In this document: one piece after another, positions 1 to 13,573 of the stretch | Layout: each line of letters starts with the position of its first letter | Position numbering within the stretch: position 1 is the stretch's first letter | Made by a program: the position numbers and the translations under genes | Assembly (NCBI RefSeq): GCF_040807025.1 | Contig: NC_090954.1 | Location: 1,622,001-1,686,000, forward strand | Length of the DNA stretch: 64,000 nt | Reading direction: 5' to 3' | Source: Struthio camelus | Taxonomy: Eukaryota > Chordata > Aves > Struthioniformes > Struthionidae | Notes under the pieces: model-generated | The model's input: the letters and a program-made list of their open reading frames with translations, nothing else | What the model was told of the DNA's origin: nothing | Database searches by the model: none

Positions 1-3000
1 AACATCGTGATTATCAGAAAGTAAAATACCTTCTGTTTGGGCAACAACTTTGGTGATGCTACATCCGTGTTTTGACAAAGTAGAATAGGTAGGAAAAAAT
101 CTACTATGGTAATTTCCCTTGCACTCGATGCCTTCCTAGCAAAAGGGAAGCTCAGAGAGAAGGCAGCAGCAGAAGCATAAGTTCACATTCTCTAAGGCAG
201 CATCTTGCAGATCAGATGCTGCTTTATGAGTCAGGCCCTCAGTGTCAGTGGCTGAGATGACCTGTTTTTACCTGTAGCAGTACTCTGGTAAGGGAAGTGC
301 CTGCCAGTGTTTTTGCTTAGCCCTTATGACCAACCACCCTTTGAACTGTGAAGGAGACACTAAGGATAGACCTGAAGTTTCAGGTAGCTATTGATGATGT
401 GTTTTGTTGTTTCGCTTTTTTGTAGTTTTATTTCCAGTACGCTTAAGCTTGATATTTTTTTCTTTTTTGACAGAATAAAGAGGAATTTTTTTTGCTTGTC
501 TTGCATATCTTTGAAACTGATTTCCAGATGATTTTTAAGTGCTAGTTGCTCATTTGCTGTGAGAAAAGCAAATCAACTTGTGGGCCAGATTGGTATCAAT
601 GCCTATCACCCAAAAGGTTTTGGATTGTGCAGAACTGGGGTGCAAGTAATTCTGTATAGTCTAGAGAAGTCTCTGTGGAGGATACTAGCTAATATCTTCT
701 GGCAGGAAGCTTGGAGGAAGAAAGAGCGTTCTCAGAATTATAAGCTTAGTTGTGACACCAAGCAATAAACTTGACATTGGGAGGGAACTTCTATAAAGCA
801 GTGTAAGTATAGTCAATTAATCTTTAGTGACTACATAGATATACTTAATCATATTTAAGTCTGTTCATATGTGAATGTTTGTTTAAATATTTCTGGATGT
901 TCTTTAAAATAACTCATATTCCAGTAGACTACAAACGTTCATTTCTTTAGACCCTTCCAACAAAAGCGGATATGGAATTCCTTATCCAGCTATTGTTCTG
1001 CAGCTTTTCCTCTCTCAGCTAATTATTACAGTCCTTGTCTAATGATGCATTTGGTATTGAATTATATATTTTTAAAAGTTCTTATGCTTGTCTTAGCTGG
1101 AAATATGTTCTGGCCTGTCTTGTAATTCCTTCTGCAGCCTCATTGGCGTTCGGTAATGTATACAAAATTATTAAGTTGCTAAGATTGTGGTGTAAGTCAC
1201 TTGAGGTTTAAAAGTGTTTTTTAATGAATAACAATCCTGGGCAACTAGAAACAATTTTAAGAAATTCCAAGCACTAATGAAGGAAACCATTTAAGGACAT
1301 CCTGAGCTTTAAATGTATGCCAAGGGCTTTCTCTGCATGGAGCTGGAAGAAGCACGTACTTTACTGTCCTCCTGAGCCAGGGTCCTGGTGCCTGACCTCC
1401 CCTTGTTTCCTGTAGTGAGAACAGGAGCAAGGTCAGCAGTAAAATAACTCAGTGCGAATTAGGTGAAATGCATTTTCCTGCCAGCACTGAAATCAGATGG
1501 AGAATATCTCTCCCTTTTGTTGCAGAATAGTCCTCTGCAGTGATTAGATATGACTGGGAAATACAGTACCCTTCACCAGCTTGTGAGATTTGAGCCATGT
1601 ACCAGTGCCCCATGCAGCTGCTGGTGTGGTAGCAACGTAATTGTGCAGAATTTCCCAACTTTGTAGCCAAAATAGGAAAATGGTCAAAACGGAAACAAAA
1701 GTCACTCAAGCAAATCTAAATTAGAGCAATTCGTGATTCAGTTTGCAGTCACGCTTCCTGTTGCAATGAAAGTTTCCCATTCAGAGGTTTATATGCATTT
1801 GAGCTTTTCACAAGCTACCAGTAAACTATTGCAATAGAACTGTGACCAGTTAGTAACCTCTCAGTTGCATCCTAGCTGTACAGTAAGCTACAGGACAGCA
1901 GTCAAAGCCAAGTATTTCACTCTACGAGCAGAGGATTCCACAATGGGAGTGAATGCTGTAAACTGCTAGCAAAGCAGAGCTTACTGAGCCCAGTGGGCAG
2001 TTTGTACGTTGTGTAATAATTGGCGATTATAAGCAAACACCAGCAACTGGATTGATTTTTAGGATTCAGGTCACTTCAAGATACAAGAGTGCTGTGACAG
2101 AGGAAGGCAGCAACTGCGAGAGGAGGTTTCTGCAGCCTGGGAACGGGCAGCAAGCAAGCTGGCTGGCCCGGAGAGCGCTGGAGGGAGCTGTGGTGAGTGC
2201 CGCCCTTTCAAAGCCAGCACCAAAGCGAGGATCCAAGGGAAATTCTCTATAGCTTTCCCCAAAAATTGCAGTGCGTTCAGTAAAGTTCCCTAGGCTTAGG
2301 GGAAAGCAAGGCGCTGTGGGTCCTGTGAGGGCTGGCTCTGGTGGCTGTTCCTGGAGCCGGCCCTTCAGCGCGCTGTGACTTCAGAGATAACTCTTTTGGT
2401 TGCACGTACGAGGGTACACGTGTGTGGGAGGGATCCTGTTTCACTTAGAAAAAGGCAGTTTTCGCTTTGGTAGATTCAGCTTGGATGACCCTAGTTAAGT
2501 TACTTTTATAGAACATGCCTTCTGTTGCATGTTATTTTAGTACATGGGCTACTCAGATCTGCTCTGCTGGTCCTGCCAGTGTGATCCTCTGGGCTGAGGT
2601 TCAGAAAGTTAATTCTTGACTACACAAGGACTCAGTCTTAAGGAAACAGTCCTGGTGTTGGCCTCTGGAGGTGCTCAGGGACCTTAGGCAAGCAGCCGAT
2701 TGCTGTGCTAGACTCCTGCTGCGTTTGCAGCTCGTGCGTCTGTGCTGAATGAGTGAACAGAACTCATTTCGGATTTCCTGTCCTCCTGTGGGGTTTTGTA
2801 TCTGAGAATTTATGGAGGGAAATTCTATGGGGGGTTGTTTGGACTCGGGTCTTAGGGTTGTTAGTTGTAGAGCCAAAAAATGAATCCCTCTCTAGGCCAG
2901 TGTGTACAACTCTCACTAAGCGAGGTGCCAAGTGTGTCCTGCTGCTTACAGCCTCAGGCAGCACGAGACTTGCCCGCTGTATTGCTGGTAAAACTTTTGG

Positions 3001-3889
3001 TTCCTGAGAGGTGGACGTTTTCTACAGTATTGTTCTGGAGATGGGATTATCTGAAAATCAGTGGGATGCTTTAGAAAGAGGGTTTTTGTTTGACTGTTAT
3101 AGTACAAACATACCTCTGGAAATTGATACCTCTCCCTAATTCAGAGTCCCACTGACTCCAAAAGCAAGTAGAAACTTAGTAAGGAATTCAGGACACTGCT
3201 CAGAGCATCAGTGTTTGGAAGCATCTGTTATCCTATGCTTAACCTGAGAGAAGTTATTTTTGGACATAATTTGAAATAATGTATTTTGATTTAGTAGAAT
3301 TACTCTTTTTAATTTAGACAATCTGTGCTGAATAGTTTCTCTCAGTTCCGGTTTGTTTCTTCAGTGATGATAATACTGATAGAGCCAAAACTTATTCAAT
3401 CTCATAAACCAAATGAATGATTCACAGGCTTTACCTCTATACATCAACTCTATTTACATTATATGAGAATATTATATAAATACCATCTCTTGTTAATCAT
3501 ATATCTGTATTCATTTTGATGGGAATGGCAGTTATTTCTCTCTAACACAGCTCTGTTTAGTGACTTCCTAATGTGCGGAGATGAATTATTCCAGAAACAA
3601 TTGTTAAAATAACTGTCAATGGTCAACAATGTATTGCGTGGCGTTGTTCCCCCAGACCTAGCACAATTTGGACTTGTTCCTGCAAGCGAGTACTGGGAAA
3701 GTACCCCAAAGCGTAAGTGCATGTGAGTAACTGGATCTTCTGGTATTGCAGTGCTATAATATGATGGGGAAAACGCTTTTGATATCACACCAAATACCTT
3801 CTTTTTTTTTTTTAATAGTGGAGACTCACAGCCTAGTTTAAACAATAGAACTGGGGGAGGGACCAACAGGTTCAGGAATGGACGTGCCT
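1..3889. other. Upstream flank without recognised genes
   Basis: AT-rich, CpG-poor unique-looking sequence. Short open frames on both strands show no family resemblance. Nothing assigned apart from the possible mini-exon at 3.66 kb. Confidence 0.7.
3656..3712 (+). other. Possible 57-nt mini-exon (cccccag / GTAAGT)
   Basis: An acceptor-like cccccag at 3649-3655 and a GTAAGT donor at 3713 bound 57 nt with an open frame (LAQFGLVPASEYWESTPK). The last exonic base is C and the pyrimidine tract is short. Unrecognised; most likely chance. Confidence 0.12.
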
Positions 3890-4090
3890 CATCTCTGGTG
3901 CTGCTGGTGGCACCGAATGGACCCAGGCTGAGGGGACCCGAGTCAGTGCCGCGCTGCGTCCCGTGCCGGAGAGCAGAGGTGGGGGACAGGAGGTGTCATG
4001 CGTCCGCCGCCGCGAACGCGGAGCACGGCGGAGCGCCCGGCGGGTGCTGGAGCTGGGGAGGCATGCCGCAGAGCAAACGCGTGCTCTCGG
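3890..4090. other. CpG-rich patch, distal 5' flank
   Basis: About 200 bp with many CpGs (GCGTCCGCCGCCGCGAACGCG) in AT-rich surroundings. There is no recognised exon; it could be a small CpG island or an enhancer. Confidence 0.45.
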
Positions 4091-7000
4091 GACTGGGCTT
4101 TGGGCCATTCTCGTTTAAGTATCTCTGTGTCTTCTGGAGCTGTTGCACTTGTATAAACAAATATTCAGAGGCAGGGAAAGATGGTGTGGTAATGAGAGCT
4201 GTCATTTGGCCCGTGAGAGACCTAGATCCAGGCTGCTGCTCCAGCCAGTATTTATGCACTGGCAGAAGAGACTGAAAGAAAACTTTACCCCAGAATAGCG
4301 AAATACAAGTGGATTCACCAGGACTGTGGGAGGCCTTCTCTAAGAAGGCTAACGTCTCAGCACATTACAGTACTGTATTGGCACCTCTGGTTGCTATTCT
4401 GTCTCGAACGTACGTGATGCATTAGAAGAACCAGTGCAAGTGTTTCAAGGGTCACCAGTGAGCAAGAAGATGGTACCTGACTGTGATGGTACCTGGTGCT
4501 TCATGGCTGGAAGCATAGCAGAAGCTGGGTGTGAGGTACCATGTGGCATGTCCTGACCCTACCTGCTTCTGCAAAGGCATATTGAGGAGTGCTGCATGTC
4601 TTGATATTTTAGCCTAGTATCATTTGGTCACTTGCTTTTTTCTTTTTTCTTTTTTTTGGTAGGAGTGAAAAAGGGAAAATAGAAACTGTATGACCGGGCA
4701 GGCTGAGGTAACAAACTTGGGATCAGCAAGTACACCCTATCATTATTTTTTTCAAACATCTATCAGTTCATCTCCAGAGCCAAGTGTCCCTGAACAGAGT
4801 AGAAAGTTGGCCACATAGATTCAGGTTTCATTTTAACATACTGTTTTCAAAATACTAGATGGTAGACTACTTAATGGTAGTCTAAGGCCAGCAAGAGATG
4901 TTATTTAAAAACACTTTGGTTTGATGAAGACCACATTAGCAATATTCTAGATTTAAAAGGCGTTTTATCTCATAAGTCTGTGTATAAAAATATTAAAGAT
5001 GTATTCTGGGCCAGTTTCCTGGTTCTCATTAGTTTGTAATTATGGAATTGCACTTATCTGTAAATGCAAAAAAAACAGAAATACAAAATAGATTCAGCTC
5101 TAATTGCCAAAAGCAATTAAACCTGGAGATGAGTTGAAAAATGTTATATTTTTAAATATTAAAAAAGCCAAGCAAGATCTCTAAGAACTCTTCACAAGTC
5201 ACGTTGACTGGTTCCAGTCAAGCAGAAGACTTCTCTTTCTTTGTTTTACATATGAGGTGGGTACACGTTTTCTCTTTACCTTTCTTGCTCACATGTAACT
5301 CCCAAGCCATCCCCACTATGCATATAAATGCTTCTCTGGCAGCTCCATGGGAAACGCCTTGCGACGAGTCGCTGATATTGCAGCTATCTTGTACTTACAT
5401 GACTTTCCCACCTGTCTGAACAGTGTTCTTGTCAAATGAGAAACCATCAGGTGCCAAGAATTCATTTCTGGATGCTCTGTATCGGTTTTAGGTGATGCCA
5501 GAAACAAAGTAGTCTGACAGCCGTGAAAAACTTTCTCAGCTTAGCCCTTACTGATGCATTTCTGAATTTTTTTTTGTCAATGGTGTAAAAACTTGCCAAA
5601 GCAAATGTTCATGAAGTGTGCCTTGCAGCCCTCCACCAGCATAGTACTAAGACTTTGCTGTGCAAGCATGCCCCCTGAACGCAGGGGCATTGCAATCTTC
5701 TGCCACCAGTAAAGGCAGTACACTCAAGCCCCCTCTTTTCCTCAGGCAAACTACTCCTGTTGCTTGATCTTGTGCCTGACCAGAAAGGTAGTTTTCCTTT
5801 GTTTCATGTGATCTGGAATCTCAAATACAGATTTAATGCACAATTTAATGTTCAGGCAAGGTGGTTCTTGAAATTTATAGGACAAGAATTTGATCTGAGA
5901 ATGTCCTGTAGCACAAGCACCTGAATGCTTGGGAACGTGGAACACTTATCAGTGAAAACATTGCTTTAGTTATGCTCCTAGGTGTTGACATTTCCATCCC
6001 CGAAACTTCTTAAGCATCGAGAGCTGTCATGATTGTGTTTACTCTTTTCATTACCCACTAATATTATTTTCAGATCTAAAGCATCCTACAGTGTGCACTT
6101 GTCTCGCCTCCTCCTGTGAGTTGTGCTGGAAGGCACAGTGCCGTCAGTGTTCTTCCACTGCTGTTCGTAATTGTCTGCCTCTTTTCAGCAGCAACGTGTG
6201 ATCGCACTGACACAAGTATTCATTTTTCTAAAGATGAAAAGAGCAGTTTCTTTGGGAGTTTCTTATTAAATGCACAATCTTGTTGAGCAAAAACATCTTT
6301 CTCTTAACAGGTTTAGTCTTTCATCCCAGATTTGTTCACGCTTGATTTATAAAGTGTTTTAAGTTTTTTTTTTTTTTTTTTAAATTTGGTGAGCGCAGAA
6401 GAATGCGTCATCATCTGGTAGATTGTTTTCTTTAGGCTTTTGGCTTGGGCAAGTTAGATTGTGGCTTTTTACAAACACAAAGCGAATAGCACAAAAACAG
6501 GCTTGTTCTTCAGGCGTACGTTGCTTCAGCCTTCCTTGTGCAATCTGGAACGCAGAAAATCCAGAATCCCAAACTGCTAGGATTGCTCCTGCTGTCTCTC
6601 ATTCAGATAAATCATGTTCCTCATCTAATTCATGACGTTAGCTGTAGTCAGACTACTTGCACGAATTAGAAATAGGCAGAATTTCCCTGTTTCTAAAGGG
6701 CATGAATTGTCTGAACTCACTGTATGTTCTGGATAGAGCCAAACACGTAGTCTGAATTCAGCAAGGGGTAAACATTTGCTCTCTGTTTGTGTTCTTCGGT
6801 GAGCAGGACGTTGCTGTGACTCGCAAAGTTATTGTTTGGACTCAGATGTAAGCTAGTTTTTACCTAAGGAAAACAGATTGTCAAAACAGACTAGACACAT
6901 AAGGAAAAAAACAGATGGGTTGTGCAGCCTGCCCGGTTGCCTTTTCGTAGTGCTGCCCAGCGAGAGCAGCCGAGGTAGGGAATAACGTCAGAGCGCTGAG

Positions 7001-7589
7001 CTGTGACAACTCGCCGATATCCCTCCTCTTTCGGGAAGGTACTATCTTCCCAAAAGGATGCACAGCAATACTCATTACACAGCTTATCCACCAAGGCGAT
7101 CAGTAAAAGCAAGCGACAATTGCGTCGCTAATGTGCTGGCCATTTAAGTGCCTCTCCACTTAAGAGTCAGCAAACTGGTAGATACTGCGCTTTAATGTAT
7201 ACGGATTTAATGCACGCTCTTCCGGTGGCTAACCCCTCCTGAGAAAGGAAGCGACAGGTCTTCCCCAATACGAAGAGAGCTCTCCTTGCACGAGCCTGTC
7301 ATGATGGAAAGAAAGGAAACATCAAGGAAACTCCCTAGTGTCATACAGCTTCACTAGTCAACGCAACAGAGACTGAATCCTCTAGCAGAAAACTTCTTTG
7401 ATTACAAGACTTCTGGCTGGGATTCGCCTTCATTTAACAGCTAGGCATGGCAGGCTGCCGCCGGAGGATGAAACTGTTGGTGAGGAGCTGCTGTAAACTT
7501 TTTTTCGTTTTTAATACAGATCTTATCTTCGCGCGTCGGTCTGAATGCTGATGCGGACAGTGCAATGCAAAGCGTATTCTTTTGTTGCA
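4091..7589. other. Upstream flank without recognised genes
   Basis: Mostly unique AT-rich sequence. There is a local direct repeat GATGGTACCTG at 4469 and 4485, a small hairpin GCCTTCT/AGAAGGC at 4333-4349 and a T-run at 6366. No exon recognised. Confidence 0.65.
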
Positions 7590-7900
7590 GTCAGCGCTAC
7601 CGCTGGGTGAGCGCCCTCGTGTTCCTGAAGTCCCTTGGCGGTCGCAGCAGCGGCGGGCGGTTGACGCGCGGCTCTGCGGCAGCAGCAAAGCTCAGCAGCA
7701 CCCAAACGCGCTGCGGCTGTGTGACAGGAACAGTGGTCGCGCGCGAGTCGTGGAGACCTCTTAACGCGATTTGAACGAGAGCTGAATTTCGTACCGCGGG
7801 GCGCAGCGCTGGCCGGGAGACGCTGGGAGGTTTTGTGCCGCCCTTAAGGCTGTCGCGCGTGGCCCGGGGCAGAGCCGGGGCTCGGGACGCTCCACCGCCC
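7590..7900. other. CpG-rich patch, distal 5' flank
   Basis: About 300 bp of high CpG density, for example TTGACGCGCGGCTC and GTCGCGCGCGAGTCG. Overlapping open frames on both strands are composition artefacts. No conserved coding content recognised. Confidence 0.45.
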
Positions 7901-8349
7901 GCTCCCTGCCGGTTAAACGGGCCTCTCTCTAGTTCTCTAGACGTGCTAGACAGCATGGGGGAAAAAGTGTTAGGAGTTCGAGCCTCTCTATTTAAAGGCC
8001 CCTATTCTGTCTGAGTGCTGTGTTTAGGCCCATTTTAAGACCCTTGCGCAGTAGCAGAGAGGAAGGGGAGCTGGGCCTGGCTGGTACTAAGAAGTCGTCT
8101 TCCACCAGCTGTGCAGTCCTGAAGGAACCACTAATTTCTTAGGCCTGTATGAGAATATGGCTTCAGAAAAGACGTGGTAGGTTTTTTCCCAAAGAAACCA
8201 AAACCCAACAACCTTAAAAGCTGTTCAGGATAGGTGTGCAAGAGGAGGGCCGTAATAAACTTGCAGGATTTTCCTTGATACCTATTCCGAGTAGGGGAAA
8301 AGAGGAAAACACACCTCACTGCTCAGAAAGATGATGAATTATTCCTCCT

Positions 8350-8590
8350 GTGGAAGTGCTGCCAGGGCAGCTTCTCCGGGGACTGCGGTTTGCTCGGGGC
8401 CGAGAGCAGGAAACCCTCCAGCGCGTCACAGCTCGGACGCGGCTCTGCGGCCGGTCGCACCCGTCTGACGTCTGATCCTGCACGCGGCTCTCGCTGTCCG
8501 AGGACGCGAGGTGCTCCTGGACTGAGACGGCAGCTAGGGCTTTGAGCGAACCCTCTTCGCTTGCGCTGCAAGACTTCACGTGGGCCTTTC
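8350..8590. other. CpG-rich patch, distal 5' flank
   Basis: CpG-dense segment, followed at 8620-8720 by an AT-rich stretch that resembles conserved non-coding DNA only in complexity. Function unknown. Confidence 0.4.
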
Positions 8591-9420
8591 CCGTGACCCC
8601 GCTGCTGTTCTCGGAGGCTGCAGTTCTTTCATTTCTTTAATTGCAATTTTGGTAAATTTGGCCAATTTATCACATATTGGAACATAACCATTCCTGTAAC
8701 AGATAAGGCCCCGGACTCATCCACGCCAGTGTCTTGTCCAGAGCAATGACAAGCCAACGCACAGAGTACGAAAGAAGCACAAACATAGCAGGCTCCTCTC
8801 CCAGCGTATCCTCTCGAGCCTGCGCTGCTGTTTATGCATTGGCAGAGCCAGGTCTCGCATCAGCGCCACGGATAGGCCTGTCATCTTCAAACTTGGTCAG
8901 CCCTTTATTGGGCCTGTTTACGCTTGTGACCGTGAGTTCCATGACTTAATTATGTGTTAGGTGGAAATTCCTTTTGCTGTTGTCCCTCTAGCTGTCTGTA
9001 GTCTAAAACTCTCCTATTTCTATAGCAATTAAATATGCACTGCAGAGAGAGCTCGCAGTTGCAGAGTTAAGTGTTCTCTCTCTTATCTTGCTGGGCTACG
9101 GTGCATTGACAGACTATTACCATGATTCATCACAACTTCGTTTCTTGGAAAGGCTTTTTGCAGAACTAGGAGCTGTGCATCGAGCTAGGCTCGGCTTCCC
9201 CAGCTGTGGATGACTTGCTGACAACATCCTGCTCTGGCAAACATGAATTTCAGTGATTTTTAACTCTATAAAGAAAAAGCAAATCTGAGATCTGGATCAA
9301 ATATCTAGATTCTACCAAATTTTCCCATCGTAAATTAAGGTTGTTAAGGTGCTACTCTGAATTCTGTTCTTTTTTTTCCCCTCAGCACTAATTAATACCT
9401 GTCTAAACTCTTGAAATATG

Positions 9421-9493
9421 TGCATATATGTAGAGTGTGTGTATATGTATACATATGTATCACATACATACACATGTACATACATATATATAA
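9421..9493 (+). repeat. (TATG/CATA)-rich alternating simple sequence
   Basis: About 70 bp of alternating purine-pyrimidine TG, TA and CA steps with local self-complementarity (TGTATACATATGTATCACATACATA region). It is prone to cruciform or Z-DNA structure. Confidence 0.75.
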
Positions 9494-11010
9494 GCCCCCC
9501 CACCCTTTTTTGACCTGTGTTTTAATCAGGCAAGAGCCTTTATAGGTATCCTTATTGCTATGTCTTTGCGGAAAAAAGAGGGGTGGGAGGAAGGAAAAAA
9601 CTCCTACCAAAGCAAAAATTGCAGTATACTACTTTTGTAGAAAGAAATCATACTGGATTGTGTACGTTCTGTCGCTAAAGGATTTTAGTGCATCAGTGAC
9701 CTTAGAGGGTCTTTGGAAAAGAAGCCCTTTATGTTTGAATTGGAGTCCAGACATGTGCTGAAGAGGTTGCCATGGCAAATATGCTTTTTTTTTTTTTTAA
9801 TGGAATCAGAGAAAATAAGCAAATAAAAAGCATATAAGTCACTGATGCGTAAGTTATTTGCTGCTCAGGCTGTAAGAACTCCTTCACTGATGTATGGTAA
9901 AAGTTATTTTGTTTTTGTAGGTTTTTTTAAGAGGTATATTAGATTAACTGTTACATTTAAATAATCATTTGAAGCCAGTTTTACACCTTACAGATTTAAA
10001 AATATTCAATTACCATACATGTGAAGTTTTCTGGTGCTTTTTTTGGTGACTTTAAACTGTATACAAGTACTACTACCAATGGGTCTTCTCTATGATACTT
10101 CTCTTTGCAGGGAAAAAAAAAATTCATATTGTATATACAAACAGCCTGAGAGCGCCTTATACTTGGCACTATTATCTGATTATATACACATAAATCTGCT
10201 TATATAATTCTACTTGAACAGCACTGAATTGTTTTGCCAACAATTTACACTCTCATAGCCGAGACCTTGCAGACGTACTTTAAAACTGACTTAACTCTTT
10301 GAACTCTCAGTTGCATCTAGTTTAAAGTATCTTCATAATTTTAACTAAAAAGTTGGGGGGTTATTTAATTCAGAATGTTCCCGTCTTGGAAAGCCTTCAA
10401 CTTTCATTGCAAACTGTAAATAAAACTTGATTTTCAGTTCTGTCACTGTGCATCCTTTTTTTTTTTTTGGTAGCTTTTCTGGGGCGAGGGTCTCACTGCG
10501 GCGCCTGCCCTGCTGGGACGCGGCCGCAGGTGGATGCGTGCACCTCCGCCTACTTTTAGGTGCAGGTACTTGATTTGTATGAAGAATTTAATGGTGTATG
10601 TACAGACTGTGTCTGTGTCCAATGTTCTTGAAGTCATACTTTCTCTGAAAAATGGCCATTACCTTTTGCAAGCACATAGAGTGGATGGTAGTAAATTGTA
10701 GCAGGCTCCTGTGTAAGTGACCTTTTATGTCCAGGGTAGGGTTGCTGAATTTGTTCAACATCAGAGAATCTAAATCACTGTTCTTGATTTTCATGCCTGG
10801 TATTTGGTTACGAGGCCTCCAGCTTTATAACTCTGTATTGGTGGCTGTTGACTTCTTTACTTTTTATTGCATAAAACTACTAGATCCCTTTTCCAGAGGA
10901 AAAAACTTGTCCTTTGCTAGATCCTTTTGTATAGGCAGGCTGTGACGTTCCTTACTCAAGGTATGTATTTTTAGCTTGCTTCAGAGAGCTGCAGGAAGTG
11001 TCTCCTTACC

Positions 11011-11060
11011 TGGGGTTAAATGGGGTTAAACGTTTAACCTGGGGTTAAACGGGGTTAAAC
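11011..11060 (+). repeat. (GGGGTTAAAC)n decamer repeat with central palindrome
   Basis: Four copies of GGGGTTAAAY (two on each side) surround a perfect 16-bp palindrome GGTTAAACGTTTAACC at 11024-11039. Confidence 0.9.
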
Positions 11061-13269
11061 GGATCTCTTCTCCTCTGAGCAGCTGCTCTCCAGCACCCCG
11101 TCCTCGGGGCGCGCGCGCGTCCCGACGGCAGCGCGGTCACGTCCGTGAGGCTACGTGTCTGCGTTGCTTAGTCTGCTTTCCCAGTTGCTCTTTCCCTAAG
11201 TAGTTTACACACTCTCTAAAAGGTCAGTCAGGCAATTAACTTAATAGTTCACAATGTCATTCTGCAACTATTTAAACTCCCATAAATGAATTGACTGCAG
11301 TTCAAATGTTTCTTGCCCGTGACCTTAGCGTACTTTCACTTTGTTAATTCTTCTCAGCAGCCGGTATGTATTCCTTGTGCCAAGAAACGCTGCGCGGCCA
11401 GGAGAAGGCACTCCTCTTTCCACCTTGATTTCAGACATTGTGTAGCCACTTACTGCCTTTAATTTGTGCAGTGACCTCTGTTTCTTAAGCACTTTATATC
11501 CATGCCTTGCATACCTGTTGGATGTCTATTATTTCCACGTTGTAAGTGGAGCTCCTGCAGCACGGAGGCCGCCTGGTGCAAGGTCGCGCAGCGCGACTAA
11601 TAGAATTAGAGCAGAGCTCGGGTTTCTCTGACTGCCGTTCCCTCTTTCAGCTTGCCTGTCGACAGTTTAAAAACCTCGCAGGACCCGAAGGGGGTTCTCC
11701 TTTGTCTTTTCATAAAATGTGCAAGCTCTGTTTTAGAAGCCCTTGCACTGTGAAGCCCCCAGTCCCCCTACTGAAAGGCCTCGGTAAATGGGATTTCTGG
11801 CCAAAGGTGCCAGTCACCAGTTAATAACAATTTTGGCGTGCGTTGACCTTGAGGGGCGTGTGTTGGGTATCTCTTTCTTACTGACTTCTGTGGGGCAATC
11901 TTGCCCTGCTAATTATACTGGTGGAAGAGGAGAGTTTCGATTCCGCTTCCCTCGTCAGCTTTATCTAATCCCTGGGTGTAAAGGGCCTGGTGCTGCAAAC
12001 CTCTGTGCTCAGGAGAGCATGTTTTCTCTAGAGAGAGGTCTAGAGGTCTGCGATCTGAAAAATCCAGATCATATTCCCGCCTTTACCACTGATTTGCTTT
12101 ATCACCTTGCCTTGTCACATCACTTTTCAGTGCCATAGCGTTGCATCGGTCCAGATAAAATCGAGATGATGTTTCACGAGGTCCCGCTGTTGGCTTTCAA
12201 TGCTCTCTCCGAGCTCCTCAGCCTTTGACCAGGAGCTTCTGAAGAGCTCGGGATCCACCCCATGTGCCTTGGCCTCTTCTAAAACACGTGGCGTGCGTCT
12301 CTGGTTGATTTGTTTGTAGTCCCACAGAGCCCTGCTGCTGGCAGGGAGGCGTCTCCATCCTGCTCCCGCGTCTCCGTGTACCCCCGCGGCTCCTCCTGGG
12401 TCTCTGATGCTTGGAGCCAGCGCTGCCAGCACCTCGTGCCTTGTTCTGTCCTGGGGAAATGCCACTGCTGAGACCTTGCAGGCCAGTTCGGCGGGGTGTC
12501 CTGAGCTCCAGCCACCCCTTTGTTAGCAAGTGCTCTGGCTCGCGTGAGAGCAAACGGAGTCTAACAGCCCACCGGGAGGTCCGCAGGAGCCCTCCCTGCG
12601 TGCGAGTTATGGATGACTGCTCATAGGATGCACCAATGCCATAAACTGCAACTACACAAATTCCCTAGATTATCATAACGTCACTTAATAGCGCACAAGG
12701 TTAAGGCTCGGAGTAACGCCGTAACGCTTTGACTCTGGGAAAGACCTGAGGACATTGGATAAAGTGATGCAGGTAATGCAGGCCTTGATGAACGCATTGC
12801 CAGCTAGGCTTCAGCTTCATCTTCATTAGTGATGTTCTGTCTAGCATAGAGTGAGTGAAATAACAAAAGGAAACAGGAAGATAAAGCAAAGCGCTTTCGT
12901 TTTTTTTTTTTTTTTGAAGGCAAGGAGTTTTGTCTAGAAAAGACCTGCCTAATCCCTCTGAACAGGGGATCTGGCACCATGCTTGCTGTGGAAAGTTTTT
13001 AAATAAGATCTAGGCTTGCTTTGCAAATGTCAAGTGCTAAAACTCCTGTCGACTTCCACAGGGCAGGAATTTGTCCTGGTGGTGGAAATTTACTTGGGAT
13101 TGCGTAACCTCCACAGACCAAGCGCAGCGGTGGGAGACAAATCCCTTCTTGTGGTTTACCGTGCCAGGCAGTGAGAGACGACTGTTTACAACAACCTTTG
13201 CCCCAAGAAAAACAGTAACAAAACAAGTATTTACACGTTCAACATGTTTTGTGTTTACAAGGACGGAAG

Positions 13270-13418
13270 AGTTTGTGAAAATGTGAGTTATGCCACGAAG
13301 AGTAACGTTCTCGTGCTCGGAAGGAGCCGGTGGCCCAAGTCCGCGCGAGGAAACGGGCTGAGCAGAGCCAGGGCGGCCGGGAAGGGGACGCGGTCCGGGG
13401 CTGGGGACCTCAGCCAGG
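13270..13418 (+). other. Candidate distal first exon A (donor at 13419)
   Basis: CpG-rich sequence ends in GCCAGG|GTAAGA, a good donor directly followed by the G/T-only tract, and G-runs next to a donor often enhance splicing. It lies 23 kb upstream of exon 2. Mammalian NR3C1 has distal first exons (1A, 1I, 1D) some tens of kilobases upstream, so a distal promoter is plausible. Start unknown. Confidence 0.25.
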
Positions 13419-13440
13419 GTAAGAGCAACCATCCAACATA

Positions 13441-13573
13441 GTGGGGGGGGGGGGGTTGTTTGGGTTTTTTTGGTTTTTTTGGGGGGGGGTTGGTTTTTTG
13501 GGTTTTTTTTGTTTTCTTGGGTTTTTGGTTTTTTTGTTTTGGGTTTTTTGTTTTTGTTTTTTTGGTTTTAACT
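13441..13573 (+). repeat. G/T-only low-complexity tract
   Basis: About 130 bp consist almost only of G and T, with G13 at 13443-13455, G9 at 13481-13489 and many GGG/T-run alternations. It starts 23 nt after a good splice donor (13419) and leads into a CpG-rich block. It can form G-quadruplexes on the + strand. Confidence 0.9.

Larger units (their letters stand above)
8591..13269. other. Upstream flank without recognised genes
   Basis: Contains the TATG simple sequence (9.4 kb), T-runs at 9786 and 10456, small CpG-rich spots at 10,480-10,560 and 11,085-11,150, and the GGGGTTAAAC repeat. No coding sequence recognised. Confidence 0.65.

Noticed and set aside
3459..3866. 135-codon minus-strand open frame with a K-rich run
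   Set aside because: It reads across simple sequence, has no recognisable domain and no promoter or splice context on that strand.
7591..7606. 16-nt microexon between tttgttgcag and GTGAGC
   Set aside because: Too short and unsupported by any neighbouring exon; chance pairing is likely.
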